Origin: Colwellia sp. 12G3
Lineage (GTDB): Bacteria > Pseudomonadota > Gammaproteobacteria > Enterobacterales > Alteromonadaceae
Assembly (NCBI RefSeq): GCF_002836775.1
Contig: NZ_PJAQ01000010.1
Location: 1 to 59,421, forward strand
Direction of reading: 5' to 3'
Length of the DNA: 59,421 nucleotides
Part shown: positions 45,172 through 55,742 of the stretch, one piece after another
Position numbering within the stretch: the first letter of the stretch is position 1
Layout: every line of letters begins with the position of its first letter
Notes under the pieces: generated by a model
The model's database searches: none
Told to the model about the DNA's origin: nothing
Seen by the model: only the letters and a program-made list of their open reading frames with translations
Translations under genes and position numbers: made by a program

Positions 45172-47223
45172 ATGCAAAATTTTTGTCGTATCGCTCTCGC
45201 CGTATCTTTATCGTTAGGTTTGTCAGTCAGTACTCTTGCGTTTGAAAAACCAAATACTCCCAAAGAACTCCCTGTACTCATGCCTGAAACTCAGCATGCT
45301 ACAGCAAGCAAGCGCATTACGGCTCGATTTACTCGTGCACACTATAAGAAAGTAACCATTGATGATGCCTTGTCAGGTGAAGTATTTGATCGCTTTATTA
45401 AACAACTTGATTATGCTCGGACTGTTTTTTTAGCAACGGATATTGATAACTTCCAAAAATACCGCCTAGAGTTTGACTCAGTATTGACACGTGGCAAGTT
45501 AGACATCGCTTATGATATTTTTAACCTAAATTTACAAAGACGTTTAGAGCGTTATGAATATGCGGTTAGCTTGTTGAATGTTAAAGAAGATAAAAACCCT
45601 TTTGATTTCACCAAAGAAGAAGTTTACTCTTTTGACCGCGAAGAAGCTCCTTGGCCTACAAGTAAAGCTGAACTCGATGAATTATGGCGTTTAAAGGTTA
45701 AGTCAGATGTTTTAAATTTGACGCTAACCAAAAAAGAATGGCCAAAAATCAAAGAAGTATTAACTAAGCGCTATAACTATGCGATCAAGCGATTAAAGCA
45801 GAGTGAAAGTGAAGATGCCTTTCAGTTAGTCATGAATAGTTTTGCTCGTGTAGTAGAGCCACATACCTCATATTTATCTCCGCGAAATGCAGAACGTTTT
45901 CAAGTTGACATGAATTTGTCGCTTGAAGGTATTGGAGCTGAACTGCGTTCAATTGAAGATTATACTGTTATTCACCGTATAGTTACGGGTGGACCGGCAG
46001 ATAAGTCAAAACAACTTAAGTCAAAAGACCGTATTGTTGGTGTTGCCCAAGGTGAAAAAGATTTTGAAGATGTTATTGGCTGGCGCTTAGATGACGTCGT
46101 CGAACTAATTAAAGGCTCTAAAGGTACTACAGTACGTTTACAAATATTGTCAGGCGATAGTGATGACGAAGCTAATGTTAAAGTTGTTTCCATTGTTCGC
46201 GATATTATCAAATTAGAAGACAGAGCGGCAAAATCTGAAGTTTATTTAGCCAACCCAGATGATGCTGATAGTAAAAAGCTGGGTGTTATAACTATTCCAA
46301 GTTTTTATAATAATTTGTCAGAAGATGTAAAAAAAGAAATCGCTAAGTTAAAAGAGCAGGAAGTTAAAGGTATAATTGTTGACTTACGTGGCAATGGCGG
46401 CGGTTCATTAAGTGAAGCAACGTTATTGACGGGCTTGTTTATAGATAAAGGTCCTGTTGTTCAAATTAGGGATGGTGCAAATCGTATTCAAGTTAATAGT
46501 GACCGTGATGGTGTTAGTTTTTTTGATGGTCCATTAACGGTAATGGTTGATCGTTATAGCGCTTCAGCCTCTGAAATTTTCTCTGCAGCGATTCAAGATT
46601 ATGGCCGTGGCGTCATCATTGGAGAACATACTTTTGGTAAAGGTACTGTACAGCAACATCGCGGTTTAGGTCGTGTATATGACTTGTATGAAAAACCTTT
46701 AGGTAGTATTCAATACACAATCGCTAAATTTTATCGCATTAATGGTGGCAGCACCCAACATCGAGGTGTTTTACCTGATATCTCTTTTCCTACCGCGGTA
46801 AACCCAGAAGACTGGGGTGAAAGTAAAGAAGAAAACGCATTACCTTGGGATCATATTGAACAGGCAAAATACACACCATTGAATGAACTCAATAAAGATA
46901 TTGAGTACTTAAGCTCACTGTATCAACAACGGATTAAAACTAATCCTGAATTTAATTACTTGCTCGAAGATATTGGTATTTACCAAGCAGAAAAAGATGA
47001 TAAAACCATTTCATTAAATCTTACTAAACGTAAATCTGAACGCGAAGAAAGTAAATCTAAACGTTTAGTGCGTGTTAATGCGCAACTTGCTCTTTTAGGC
47101 AAAGATAAAGTAACCGATTTAGATGATATATCTGATGAACTTGATGATTTAGACCCATTTTTAGATGAAGCAGCTCGCATCACCTTTGATTTTATATCAT
47201 TAGGTAAGATTGCTAAAAAATAG
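45172..47223 (+). CDS. prc: Carboxy-terminal (tail-specific) processing protease Prc
   Basis: The 683-residue periplasmic serine protease degrades proteins from their C-termini and trims penicillin-binding protein 3 and lipoprotein targets. A signal peptide (1-23, SVSTLA-F) precedes the N-terminal helical domain. A PDZ domain lies near 240-330 and the S41 protease core near 350-560. The catalytic pair is S465 in SASASE and K490 in GKGTVQ, 25 residues apart as in E. coli Prc. The C-terminal DUF3340-like region completes the protein. It follows proQ. Confidence 0.96.
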   Translation: MQNFCRIALAVSLSLGLSVSTLAFEKPNTPKELPVLMPETQHATASKRITARFTRAHYKKVTIDDALSGEVFDRFIKQLDYARTVFLATDIDNFQKYRLEFDSVLTRGKLDIAYDIFNLNLQRRLERYEYAVSLLNVKEDKNPFDFTKEEVYSFDREEAPWPTSKAELDELWRLKVKSDVLNLTLTKKEWPKIKEVLTKRYNYAIKRLKQSESEDAFQLVMNSFARVVEPHTSYLSPRNAERFQVDMNLSLEGIGAELRSIEDYTVIHRIVTGGPADKSKQLKSKDRIVGVAQGEKDFEDVIGWRLDDVVELIKGSKGTTVRLQILSGDSDDEANVKVVSIVRDIIKLEDRAAKSEVYLANPDDADSKKLGVITIPSFYNNLSEDVKKEIAKLKEQEVKGIIVDLRGNGGGSLSEATLLTGLFIDKGPVVQIRDGANRIQVNSDRDGVSFFDGPLTVMVDRYSASASEIFSAAIQDYGRGVIIGEHTFGKGTVQQHRGLGRVYDLYEKPLGSIQYTIAKFYRINGGSTQHRGVLPDISFPTAVNPEDWGESKEENALPWDHIEQAKYTPLNELNKDIEYLSSLYQQRIKTNPEFNYLLEDIGIYQAEKDDKTISLNLTKRKSEREESKSKRLVRVNAQLALLGKDKVTDLDDISDELDDLDPFLDEAARITFDFISLGKIAKK

Positions 47224-47240
47224 TAAATATCAGCATAAAC

Positions 47241-47263
47241 AAGCCGCCCATAGAGGCGGCTTT
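47241..47263 (+). terminator. Terminator of prc
   Basis: AAGCCGCC and GGCGGCTT form an 8-bp GC-rich stem with a 6-nt loop, followed by TTTAACTT. The short T tract makes it moderate in strength. Confidence 0.7.
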
Positions 47264-47342
47264 AACTTATCTACTTTTATTAACAGCTAAAAGTACGAGA
47301 CTAAAACCCCATAACAATAACTATAATATAGGCTAATCCTTT

Positions 47343-48821
47343 ATGTCTGAGTTAAACCTCCCAAAAAAACCAAGTATGCTCGATGCAAGCATTCCCGTTA
47401 TCACATTAATCTGTTTACTCACCTTAGCCGTATTTTATTTTGGTGATAACTCATCTTATGGCCCAAATCAAATTGCCTTACTTATAGCGATGGGTGTTGC
47501 TATTATTGTTGGTGTGAAAAATGGTCATAACTGGCACTCTATCGAAAAAGCTATTGTTAATGGCATCTCTCTTTCGCTTGGTGCAGTATTAATTTTATTA
47601 GCCGTAGGGTCACTTATTGGTACTTGGTTATTATCAGGCACTGTACCAACAATGATTTATTATGGTTTACAGCTATTAAATCCTTCATGGTTTTATGCTG
47701 CTGCTTGTGTCATGTGTGCGATTGTATCAATGAGTATAGGTAGTTCATGGACTACAGCCGCTACCATTGGTGTTGCGTTAATTGGTATAGCTCAAGGGTT
47801 AGGTTTATCCCCAGCAATTACTGCCGGTGCGGTTATTTCAGGGGCTTATTTTGGCGATAAAATTTCTCCTCTGTCAGAAACAACCAATTTAGCTCCGGCT
47901 ATTGCAGGAAGTGAACTTTTCGCTCATATTCGTTATATGTTTTGGACAACAGCACCTTCGATTATCACTGCGCTTGTACTGTTTATCATTATTGGACTTA
48001 ATGAAACCATTACGGTGAATAATGACAGTATTGATTTGTTAAGCTTGCAGTTAGCAGAACAATTTAATATATCGGTCTTTAATTTAGTACCGTTATTGGT
48101 TTTGTTAACCCTTGCCATTAAAAAAGTACCGGCATTTCCAGCGGTTGCCATTGGTGCTTTAATTGGTGGTATTTGGGCATGTGTTTTTCAACAAGAGTTA
48201 ATCGTCCGTTTAGGCGGCGAGACAGATGTGATTACAGCGAATGTTAAAGTGATCTGGACCGCATTTTATGATGGCGTAGTGATTGAAACGGGTAACAGTC
48301 AGCTTAATTCACTGCTCAGTGGCGGCGGTATGTCTTCTATGCTTAATACTGTATGGCTTATCATGTGTGCATTAAGTTTTGGTGCGGTATTAGAGCATTT
48401 AGGGATGTTGAAAAAATTCGTTGATGTTATTTTAGCTTCTGCTAAATCTACAGGCAGTTTAATTGCCAGCACAGTAGCTACTTGTATTGGTACTAATATA
48501 CTTACCGCTGATCAATACATGGCTATTGTTATGCCAGGTCGTATGTATAAAGAAGAATACGCGCGAAGAGGTTTAGATCCATTAGTACTAAGTAGAACAC
48601 TAGAGGATTCAGGTACTATTACTTCTCCACTGATCCCTTGGAATACCTGTGCGGTATACATGTCAGGCGTACTATTAGTTAGTCCACTTGATTATATGTT
48701 CTATTGTTTCTTTAACTGGATTAACCCTATTCTTGCTGTTATTTATGGTTTTATTGGCTTTAACATCAAGAAATTGACTAAAAAAACCACTGAAGAAACA
48801 TCTCTAACAGCGAAAGCTTAA
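47343..48821 (+). CDS. nhaC: NhaC family Na+/H+ antiporter
   Basis: The 492-residue inner-membrane protein has about 11-12 hydrophobic segments. It carries the NhaC-family features MSIGSSWTTAATIG, SGAYFGDKISPLSETTNLAPA (in two adjoining segments) and the C-terminal LEDSGTITSPLIPWNTCAVYM. It should exchange sodium for protons, helping pH and sodium balance in a marine cell. It stands alone between prc and pepN, with pepN 27 bp downstream. Confidence 0.92.
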   Translation: MSELNLPKKPSMLDASIPVITLICLLTLAVFYFGDNSSYGPNQIALLIAMGVAIIVGVKNGHNWHSIEKAIVNGISLSLGAVLILLAVGSLIGTWLLSGTVPTMIYYGLQLLNPSWFYAAACVMCAIVSMSIGSSWTTAATIGVALIGIAQGLGLSPAITAGAVISGAYFGDKISPLSETTNLAPAIAGSELFAHIRYMFWTTAPSIITALVLFIIIGLNETITVNNDSIDLLSLQLAEQFNISVFNLVPLLVLLTLAIKKVPAFPAVAIGALIGGIWACVFQQELIVRLGGETDVITANVKVIWTAFYDGVVIETGNSQLNSLLSGGGMSSMLNTVWLIMCALSFGAVLEHLGMLKKFVDVILASAKSTGSLIASTVATCIGTNILTADQYMAIVMPGRMYKEEYARRGLDPLVLSRTLEDSGTITSPLIPWNTCAVYMSGVLLVSPLDYMFYCFFNWINPILAVIYGFIGFNIKKLTKKTTEETSLTAKA

Positions 48822-48848
48822 TTTTCATATTCTAAGTAAGGCCTTACT

Positions 48849-51467
48849 ATGTCATCTACTTTAGCAGACACAGCACCACGATTTTTAGCGGACTACCGCC
48901 CAGCTGATTTTACTATTAATACAGTACACTTAACTATTCATTTAGAAGACACCTGTAGCCAAGTTGTAAGTGAATTAACAATAGAGCGACAGGGCGATGA
49001 TAAACAAGCCTTACAACTTAACGGTGAGCATTTAACGCTCGTGTCACTTGTGCTTGATAACCAAGCGTTGAGTAAAGATCAATATCAGCTCAGTGATACG
49101 TTATTGACTATTCCGGCAAGTAGTTTACCTGATAGCCGTAATTTTACCCTGACTATTACTACCGAGATTAACCCACAAGAAAATACCGCGTTAGAAGGTT
49201 TATTTAAGTCAGGAGATGCTTTTTGTACTCAATGTGAAGCTGAAGGCTTTCGAAGAATTAGCTATTATCTTGATCGACCTGATGTCATGGCAACATTTAC
49301 CACCAAAGTGGTTGCTGATAAAAGCTTATATCCTTTTTTATTATCTAATGGTAATAAAGTGGCAAGCGGTGAATTAGCCAACAATCAGCACTTTGTTACC
49401 TGGCACGACCCCTTCCCAAAACCTTGTTATTTATTTGCCTTAGTTGCAGGGGATTTTGATTTACTTGAAGATAACTTCACTACAGCGTCTGGGCGTGAAG
49501 TTGCACTTGAGATATTTGTTGATAAAGGTAATTTGGTCAAAGCTGAACATGCCATGGTGTCATTACAAAAATCAATGGCGTGGGATGAAGAGACTTTCGG
49601 TCTTGAATATGATTTAGACATATACATGATAGTCGCAGTAGACTTTTTCAATATGGGTGCAATGGAAAATAAAGGCTTAAATGTCTTTAACTCCAAATAT
49701 GTATTGGCAGATAGTCAATGTGCAACAGATAGTGATTATTTTAATATTGAAGCTGTTATTGCCCATGAATATTTTCATAACTGGACAGGGAACCGTGTCA
49801 CTTGTCGTGATTGGTTCCAACTGAGTTTGAAAGAAGGCTTAACTGTTTTTCGAGATCAACAATTTAGTGCACAAATGCATTCAAGTGCAGTGACGCGTAT
49901 TCAAAATGTGCGTTTATTACGTTCACAACAGTTTGCTGAAGATGCCGGCCCAATGGCGCACCCAATACGCCCGGAAAAAGTCCTTGAAATGAATAATTTT
50001 TATACGCTAACCGTGTATGAAAAGGGCTCTGAAGTTATTCGTATGTTACATACTTTAATCGGTGTAGATAAATTCAGACAAGGGATGGATTTATACTTTT
50101 CTCGCTTTGATGGCATGGCCGTTACTTGTGATGACTTTATCAATGCGATGAGTGATGCAAGTGGTAAAAATTTATCTCAATTCAAGTTATGGTATAGCCA
50201 ATCTGGAACACCGGTGATTAAAGCACAAGAGGCTTTTGACCCAGAAAATAACGTGTATACATTAACATTGTTACAGCAATCACCGGTAACTAGAAATCAA
50301 CAAGACCCACAAGCATTACACATTCCAATTAAAATTGAATTAATCAGTGAAAATAATGGCAAAACACCTCAAAGTGAGTTGTTAGAGTTGACTCAAACGG
50401 AGCAAAGTTGGCAGTTTACTGGTTTTACTAATAAACCAATTCTAGCCATGCTTGCTGATTTTAGTGCACCAGTTAAGCTGATTTTAGACCAAGATGAGGC
50501 CAGTTTATTAACGGTTATGAAAAAAGCGGATAACAGTTTTTGTCGCTGGGATGCAGGGCAGAAATTATTAATGTCCTATGTACAACAATTAACTTTTGAT
50601 GCCAATTATGTTATCCCTAAAGCGATAGTGAATGCCATAACTGAAATGCTAAACAGTGGTGGTGATCATGCTTTTATCGCCGAGCAATTATCATTACCTA
50701 GTTTCGATGAAGCCGCGAGTTTGATGGTAGATATTGATCCAATCGCTTTGAGCAAGGCTATAACAGCGCTTGCTACTTTTATAGCTCAAGGTGCTCAACA
50801 GCAATTACTGGCTAGTTACCAAGCTTGTCTGCAGGAAGACTTATCGCGAAACGCTGTTGCAAATAGGGCACTTAAAAATGTTTGTTTAGAATACTTAAGC
50901 CTTTTACCTGAATATCAATATTTAGTAAAAGAGCAATACCAGCAAGCGACAGACAATGATGATGTTTCCAAAGAAAATATGACGGATAGTTTGGCTGCAT
51001 TAACCTGTAGCGCAAAAAATAATTTAGCAGACTTAAATAAACAGTTAGCGCACTTTGAACAAAAATGGCAGCAAACTACACTAGTGATGGATAAATGGTT
51101 TGCCCTTAATGCTAGCGTGGTAAGTGAGGATATATTTTCTCAACTAGACAACTTATTAGAGCACCCGCAGTTTAGCTTAAAAAATCCTAATAGAGCGCGT
51201 TCCTTAATTGGTGCTTTTGCAATGAATAACCCCAAGTACCTTCATTGTCAGACAGGACGTGGTTATCAATTTTTAGCTGAACAAATTGCTAAATTAAATG
51301 AGATTAATCCACAAGTTGCATCAAGACTGATCACACCGTTAATTCAATACAAAAGTTTTGCTCCGTCACACCAAAAGTTAATGAAGGCAGAGTTAGTTAA
51401 ATTACAAGCGTTACCGAAATTATCGAACGACTTGAAAGAAAAACTTGATGCTGCCTTAAATGACTAA
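48849..51467 (+). CDS. pepN: Aminopeptidase N (M1 family)
   Basis: The 872-residue zinc metallopeptidase removes N-terminal residues from peptides in the cytoplasm. The exopeptidase motif GAMEN lies near residue 265. The zinc ligands are H306, H310 (HEYFH) and E329, and the catalytic tyrosine lies in the TLTVYEKG segment. Four domains and the length match E. coli PepN. There is no signal peptide. It follows nhaC closely and is followed by a long hairpin. Confidence 0.96.
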   Translation: MSSTLADTAPRFLADYRPADFTINTVHLTIHLEDTCSQVVSELTIERQGDDKQALQLNGEHLTLVSLVLDNQALSKDQYQLSDTLLTIPASSLPDSRNFTLTITTEINPQENTALEGLFKSGDAFCTQCEAEGFRRISYYLDRPDVMATFTTKVVADKSLYPFLLSNGNKVASGELANNQHFVTWHDPFPKPCYLFALVAGDFDLLEDNFTTASGREVALEIFVDKGNLVKAEHAMVSLQKSMAWDEETFGLEYDLDIYMIVAVDFFNMGAMENKGLNVFNSKYVLADSQCATDSDYFNIEAVIAHEYFHNWTGNRVTCRDWFQLSLKEGLTVFRDQQFSAQMHSSAVTRIQNVRLLRSQQFAEDAGPMAHPIRPEKVLEMNNFYTLTVYEKGSEVIRMLHTLIGVDKFRQGMDLYFSRFDGMAVTCDDFINAMSDASGKNLSQFKLWYSQSGTPVIKAQEAFDPENNVYTLTLLQQSPVTRNQQDPQALHIPIKIELISENNGKTPQSELLELTQTEQSWQFTGFTNKPILAMLADFSAPVKLILDQDEASLLTVMKKADNSFCRWDAGQKLLMSYVQQLTFDANYVIPKAIVNAITEMLNSGGDHAFIAEQLSLPSFDEAASLMVDIDPIALSKAITALATFIAQGAQQQLLASYQACLQEDLSRNAVANRALKNVCLEYLSLLPEYQYLVKEQYQQATDNDDVSKENMTDSLAALTCSAKNNLADLNKQLAHFEQKWQQTTLVMDKWFALNASVVSEDIFSQLDNLLEHPQFSLKNPNRARSLIGAFAMNNPKYLHCQTGRGYQFLAEQIAKLNEINPQVASRLITPLIQYKSFAPSHQKLMKAELVKLQALPKLSNDLKEKLDAALND

Positions 51468-51496
51468 TCTAACTATTTACTAGGTATATCACTTTA

Positions 51497-51533
51497 GAGT
51501 AACGTGCTTTTATTATTGATAAGCACGTTACTC
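51497..51533. terminator. Long hairpin after pepN
   Basis: GAGTAACGTGCTT and AAGCACGTTACTC are a perfect 13-bp inverted repeat with an 11-nt loop. No T tract follows on the plus strand, so it may be a transcript-end stabiliser or a recognition site as well as a terminator. Confidence 0.5.
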
Positions 51534-51561
51534 GTAATGATGCCCGTTAACACTTAAAAAC

Positions 51562-51777
51562 ATGAACTATTACTTCTCTATCAAAATTACAGCTAATGAG
51601 TTTCTTCCTTACTACCAAGGGACAGTTCAAAATGTTGTCGTCAGAACAACCCAAGGCGTTAAAGTTCAATTTCCTGCTATACACTTGCGAAAATACGTCA
51701 CGGCAAGTGGTATCCAAGGTGATTTTTGTTTACAAACACAACAAAACAAATTTTTATCTTTATCAAAGCTGAAATAA
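51562..51777 (+). CDS. DUF2835 family protein
   Basis: This 71-residue beta-rich protein begins MNYYFSIKITANEFLPYYQG and contains KVQFPAIHLRKYVTASGIQG in the middle. These are hallmarks of DUF2835, a short family common in marine gammaproteobacteria, often near pepN or pyrD. No function is known. There is no signal peptide. Confidence 0.85.
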   Translation: MNYYFSIKITANEFLPYYQGTVQNVVVRTTQGVKVQFPAIHLRKYVTASGIQGDFCLQTQQNKFLSLSKLK

Positions 51778-52152
51778 TTTTACTCAATTTTGATGAAATA
51801 GAGTAATCACTTGAAACGCTGGTCTGACCATTTAGCTTACCTATCTACAATGACAAATTAAACAAATAAGCGTGATTTCATCAACTTATAAAACAAAGAG
51901 CGTTTTGTATCTTTCTTGTTTCAAACGCTAGTTTTAAACGTGACATTTAAACGCAAGGGTGCTTGAGTGCAAGTCCTTAAAATATAGCGCTTTAACTCAC
52001 ACCTTTACGCTTGCTACCTAAGTGAAATGATGTAATTATTGTTGCCGTTAGATAAATAATATAACAAAAACTAACTTTTGATTACATTAATGTAGATGAA
52101 CTGACAGTGATATATATTTTTACCATCATGTTCTAAACAGGGGAGAGAATAG
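51778..52152. other. Intergenic region before the envelope cluster
   Basis: There is no gene. An imperfect inverted repeat pairs ACGCAAGGGTG near 51951 with CACCTTTACGCTTG near 52003. AAACGCT/AGCGTTT-like words recur between 51815 and 51930. These look like decayed repeat sequence. A promoter for the DUF1302 gene should lie in the last 150 bp, but I cannot place it with confidence. Confidence 0.45.
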
Positions 52153-54225
52153 ATGAAAAACAAGCCTCAACATGGCTTTGCCAAAAAACCTTTAGCTGTA
52201 GGTATTGCTGCTGCGCTTTCAATGACACTGCTAACCTCGATGGTTAATAGTGCTCAAGCAGCAAGATTTGAGTTGGGTGATGTAGAGATCAGTTTTGATT
52301 CTACCTTTAGCCTTGGATCAAGCTGGCGTACAGAAAATAGAAACTGGAATGACAATATCGGTAAGTCTAACAATGCCAACAGTGGCCTTGATTTTGGTAA
52401 CTATTCAATATTTGCACCCGCGCCGTCTAAAGAAGATATCTGGGCGCAGGGCGCTGGTGGTTATTCCACTAACGGCGATGCTGGTAACTTAAACTACAAC
52501 GCTGGTGAAAGTTTTTCAAAAATATTTAAAGGTGTACATGAATTAGATATTCACTATCAGAATGTTGGTGTATTTGTTCGTGGCATGTACTTTTATGACA
52601 TGGCTATGATGGATGATGACAGAGCAGCATCTAACGCGCTTACCGGTAACGTTTTTGACCCGTGTCGAGATAGCGAAGCCAAAGAGCAAGTTTGTCAGGA
52701 TGTTCGTTTATTAGATGCTTATGTTTATGGTGATTTTGAAATTGGTGAAATGCCTTTCTCAGTGCGTCTTGGTGATCAAGTCATTAGCTGGGGGGAAAGT
52801 ACCTTAATCTCTCACGGTATTAGTGAAATAAACCCAGTTGATGTTGCTCGTTTACGTGCTCCTGGTGCTGAAATCAAGGAAGCTTTTATTCCTTTTGGCG
52901 CCTTATGGGGCTCTCTAGGTATTACAGAGAACATTAATATTGAGGCTTTTTACCAATACTCTTGGGAAAAAACCATATTACCACCACCAGGTAGTTATTT
53001 TTCTACCAACGACTTTGCTGGTGACGGTGGACAATATAATAACGTCCAGCTTGGCTTTGGTGGTAATCCTGATATGAATTTAGATTACTTAATAGCAGGT
53101 CTAAATGAAATTGGTGAAGTTGCTAAAGTCGACCCTGCTACAGCAGGTTCCATGTATGCTGCTTATGCAGGTAATCTTACCTTAAGAGCGCCAGGCTCTA
53201 AAGCTGAAAATGAACCTGATGACGGCGGCCAATATGGTTTGCGTTTATCTTGGTTTATACCGGCATTGAATGATACTGAGATCAGTTTGTATCATGTCAA
53301 TTATCATAGTCGTCGTCCTATCTTCTCAGGTGTTACTGCAGACTTTCGTGCTGAGTCTATCGGTGGTGATATTGGTATGTTAGCAACGACGACGATTACC
53401 GAAGATAACTATTCAGATTTAAATAGTTTCTCACGTGTTGAACTTGATTATGTAGAAGATATCAAGATGTATGCGATGAGTTTTAACACGACATTAGGCA
53501 CAACCGCCTTTGCTGGTGAAGTGAGCTATCGTCAAGATGAACCAATGCAAATTGATGATGTTGAATTACTTTTTGCCGCAGTACCTCAGCAAGTTTATAA
53601 TTCAGGTAACCCCGCTGGTGCCGCTTTAGATGGTATTTCGCAAATGGTTGACCCGAGTGGTAACCCTTATGGTTCAGGTGAATACGCAAACGGCTATATA
53701 CTTTCTGATACCATGCAAGCCCAAATGACCTTAACACATTTGTTTGGCCCTACCTTAGGCGCAAGTCAATTTGTTGGCTTGGTTGAAGTGGGTGGTATCA
53801 ATATTAATGATATGCCTGAGCAAAGTGAATTACGCTTAAATGGTCCTGGTACAGCACGTAGTGCTGGTATTACAAGTGCACCCGGTTTAAACGAAGCCAT
53901 ACAAGGTGGTGTTGAGTCTAACCCATTCCCAACTGAGTTTGCTTGGGGTTATCGTGCAGTAGTGAAACTTGACTACACCAATGTTATCGCTGGTATTAAT
54001 ATATCACCTCGCATTGTATTCGCACATGATGTTAGTGGTATTACACCAGACCCATTGTTTATGTTTATTGAAGGCAGAAAATCAACGTCACTCGGCTTAA
54101 AGTTTGATTATCAAAGTCGTTGGTCTGCAGATTTGAACTACAACAGTTTCTTCGGCGGTGTTGGTACCACAAATAAGATGGAAGATCGTGATTATGTATC
54201 TTTCAGCGTAAGTTATTCAATCTAA
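52153..54225 (+). CDS. DUF1302 family outer-membrane protein
   Basis: The 690-residue protein has a clear signal peptide (1-36, ending AQA) and then a beta-rich sequence with many glycines and aromatic strand ends, as in DUF1302 proteins predicted to be outer-membrane channels. The motif SFDSTFSLGSSWRTENRNW lies at the mature N-terminus, and the C-terminus is an alternating strand ending YSI. AGGGGAGAG precedes the ATG. It is 15 bp upstream of a DUF1329 gene. The DUF1302-DUF1329 pair recurs with an RND/MMPL pump in many gammaproteobacteria. Confidence 0.85.
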   Translation: MKNKPQHGFAKKPLAVGIAAALSMTLLTSMVNSAQAARFELGDVEISFDSTFSLGSSWRTENRNWNDNIGKSNNANSGLDFGNYSIFAPAPSKEDIWAQGAGGYSTNGDAGNLNYNAGESFSKIFKGVHELDIHYQNVGVFVRGMYFYDMAMMDDDRAASNALTGNVFDPCRDSEAKEQVCQDVRLLDAYVYGDFEIGEMPFSVRLGDQVISWGESTLISHGISEINPVDVARLRAPGAEIKEAFIPFGALWGSLGITENINIEAFYQYSWEKTILPPPGSYFSTNDFAGDGGQYNNVQLGFGGNPDMNLDYLIAGLNEIGEVAKVDPATAGSMYAAYAGNLTLRAPGSKAENEPDDGGQYGLRLSWFIPALNDTEISLYHVNYHSRRPIFSGVTADFRAESIGGDIGMLATTTITEDNYSDLNSFSRVELDYVEDIKMYAMSFNTTLGTTAFAGEVSYRQDEPMQIDDVELLFAAVPQQVYNSGNPAGAALDGISQMVDPSGNPYGSGEYANGYILSDTMQAQMTLTHLFGPTLGASQFVGLVEVGGININDMPEQSELRLNGPGTARSAGITSAPGLNEAIQGGVESNPFPTEFAWGYRAVVKLDYTNVIAGINISPRIVFAHDVSGITPDPLFMFIEGRKSTSLGLKFDYQSRWSADLNYNSFFGGVGTTNKMEDRDYVSFSVSYSI

Positions 54226-54240
54226 TTTAAGGCATAAATC

Positions 54241-55614
54241 ATGAGAATTAACATGAATAAAGTCACATTATTATCATTGACCATCTCTATGGTCTTATCG
54301 ACAGGTGCTTTAGCTAAAATACCTGCCGAGCAAGCGGCAAAATTGTCATCTGAATTAACCCCTTTAGGTGCAGTGCGAGCAGGCAACAAAGATGGCTCAA
54401 TCCCAGCATGGACCGGCGGTATTACTAAAGCACCGGCAGGTTACACTGTTGGCGATCACCATCTTGATCCGTATCCAAATGACAAAGTTAAGTTTACTAT
54501 TACCGCAAGTAACATAGCTGATCACAAAGCGTTATTAACACCAGGTCAAATCAAGTTATTTGAGACCTATCCTGATACCTATAAGATGAATGTTTATCAA
54601 ACACATCGTAGCGCTTCATATCCTGAGCACGTTTATCAGGCAGTTAGAGATAATGCGACACGTTCAGAGTTAATTAAAGAAGGTAATGGTATTATACAAG
54701 CTGCTGTTGGTATTCCTTTTCCGGTGCCAGCAAATGGTTTAGAGGCTATTTGGAATCATACCTTACGCTATCGTGGAGAAGGTCTTACACGTCAAGCAGG
54801 TCAAGCAGCACCAACAGCGTCAGGTAGCTTTACTTATGTTGGTTTAGAAGAATCTTTATTATTGCCATACAGTATTAAAGGTGCCTCACCAGAAGCGCTT
54901 GAAGAAAGTAATGTTTTGTTTAAATTTAAACAGAAATTAACAGAGCCTGCTCGTCTAGCTGGTACTGCATTATTAGTCCATGAAACGATGGATCAAGTTA
55001 AAACACCTCGAAAGGCATGGACTTATAATACCGGTCAGCGTCGTGTTCGTGCTGCACCTAATGTTGCATATGATGCACCAGGTACCGCGTCAGATGGTTT
55101 AAGAACCACAGATGATTTTGATATGTATAATGGCGCGCCAAATCGTTATAACTGGACATTAAAAGGCAAGCAAGAATTATTGATCCCTTATAATGATTAT
55201 CGTCTTCATAGTGATAAAGTAAAATATGAAGATATTTTACATGCAGGTCATATTAATCCAGACTTAGTGCGTTATGAAAAGCATCGTGTTTGGGTAGTTG
55301 AAGCTAACCTCAAAGAAAGCACTCGTCATATCTACAAAAAACGTGTCTTTTATATTGATGAAGATAGTTGGCAAGTTGCGGTTACTGATATTTATGATAA
55401 TCGTGATGAGCTTTACCGCGTAGGACAAGCACATTCAATCAATTATTATGAAGTCCCAACGCTTTGGTCAACATTGGATGTGATGCATGATATTCAATCA
55501 CGTCGATACATAGCCATCGGGTTAGATAACGAAGCGAAAATGTATGACTTCTCAGAGAAACTTAATGAGGGAGACTTTACTCCCGCAGCATTAAGACGTG
55601 AAGGTCGTAGATAA
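54241..55614 (+). CDS. DUF1329 family periplasmic protein
   Basis: The 457-residue protein has a signal peptide (about 1-26) and a DUF1329 domain beginning with LTPLGAVRAGNKDGSIPAWTGG and ending with a conserved tail around NYYEVPTLWSTLDV. The family resembles lipoprotein-carrier (LolA/LolB-like) folds and is thought to handle hydrophobic cargo in the periplasm. It lies 15 bp after the DUF1302 gene and is followed by a terminator, although the next two genes belong functionally to the same cluster. Confidence 0.87.
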   Translation: MRINMNKVTLLSLTISMVLSTGALAKIPAEQAAKLSSELTPLGAVRAGNKDGSIPAWTGGITKAPAGYTVGDHHLDPYPNDKVKFTITASNIADHKALLTPGQIKLFETYPDTYKMNVYQTHRSASYPEHVYQAVRDNATRSELIKEGNGIIQAAVGIPFPVPANGLEAIWNHTLRYRGEGLTRQAGQAAPTASGSFTYVGLEESLLLPYSIKGASPEALEESNVLFKFKQKLTEPARLAGTALLVHETMDQVKTPRKAWTYNTGQRRVRAAPNVAYDAPGTASDGLRTTDDFDMYNGAPNRYNWTLKGKQELLIPYNDYRLHSDKVKYEDILHAGHINPDLVRYEKHRVWVVEANLKESTRHIYKKRVFYIDEDSWQVAVTDIYDNRDELYRVGQAHSINYYEVPTLWSTLDVMHDIQSRRYIAIGLDNEAKMYDFSEKLNEGDFTPAALRREGRR

Positions 55615-55626
55615 TCAGTAATAATA

Positions 55627-55657
55627 AAACGGCTGACTCATGTTAGCCGTTTTTTTT
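55627..55657 (+). terminator. Terminator after the DUF1329 gene
   Basis: AAACGGCT and AGCCGTTT form an 8-bp stem with a 10-nt loop, followed by a run of T. It separates the DUF1302-DUF1329 pair from the YCF48-like gene. Confidence 0.88.
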
Positions 55658-55742
55658 AGTGCTAAATTTAGTATTTACTGTCTTTATGCTTAATTTAGTT
55701 TTACATTTATTTTTATCATTAGAAAATCAAAAGAGTGGTGTT

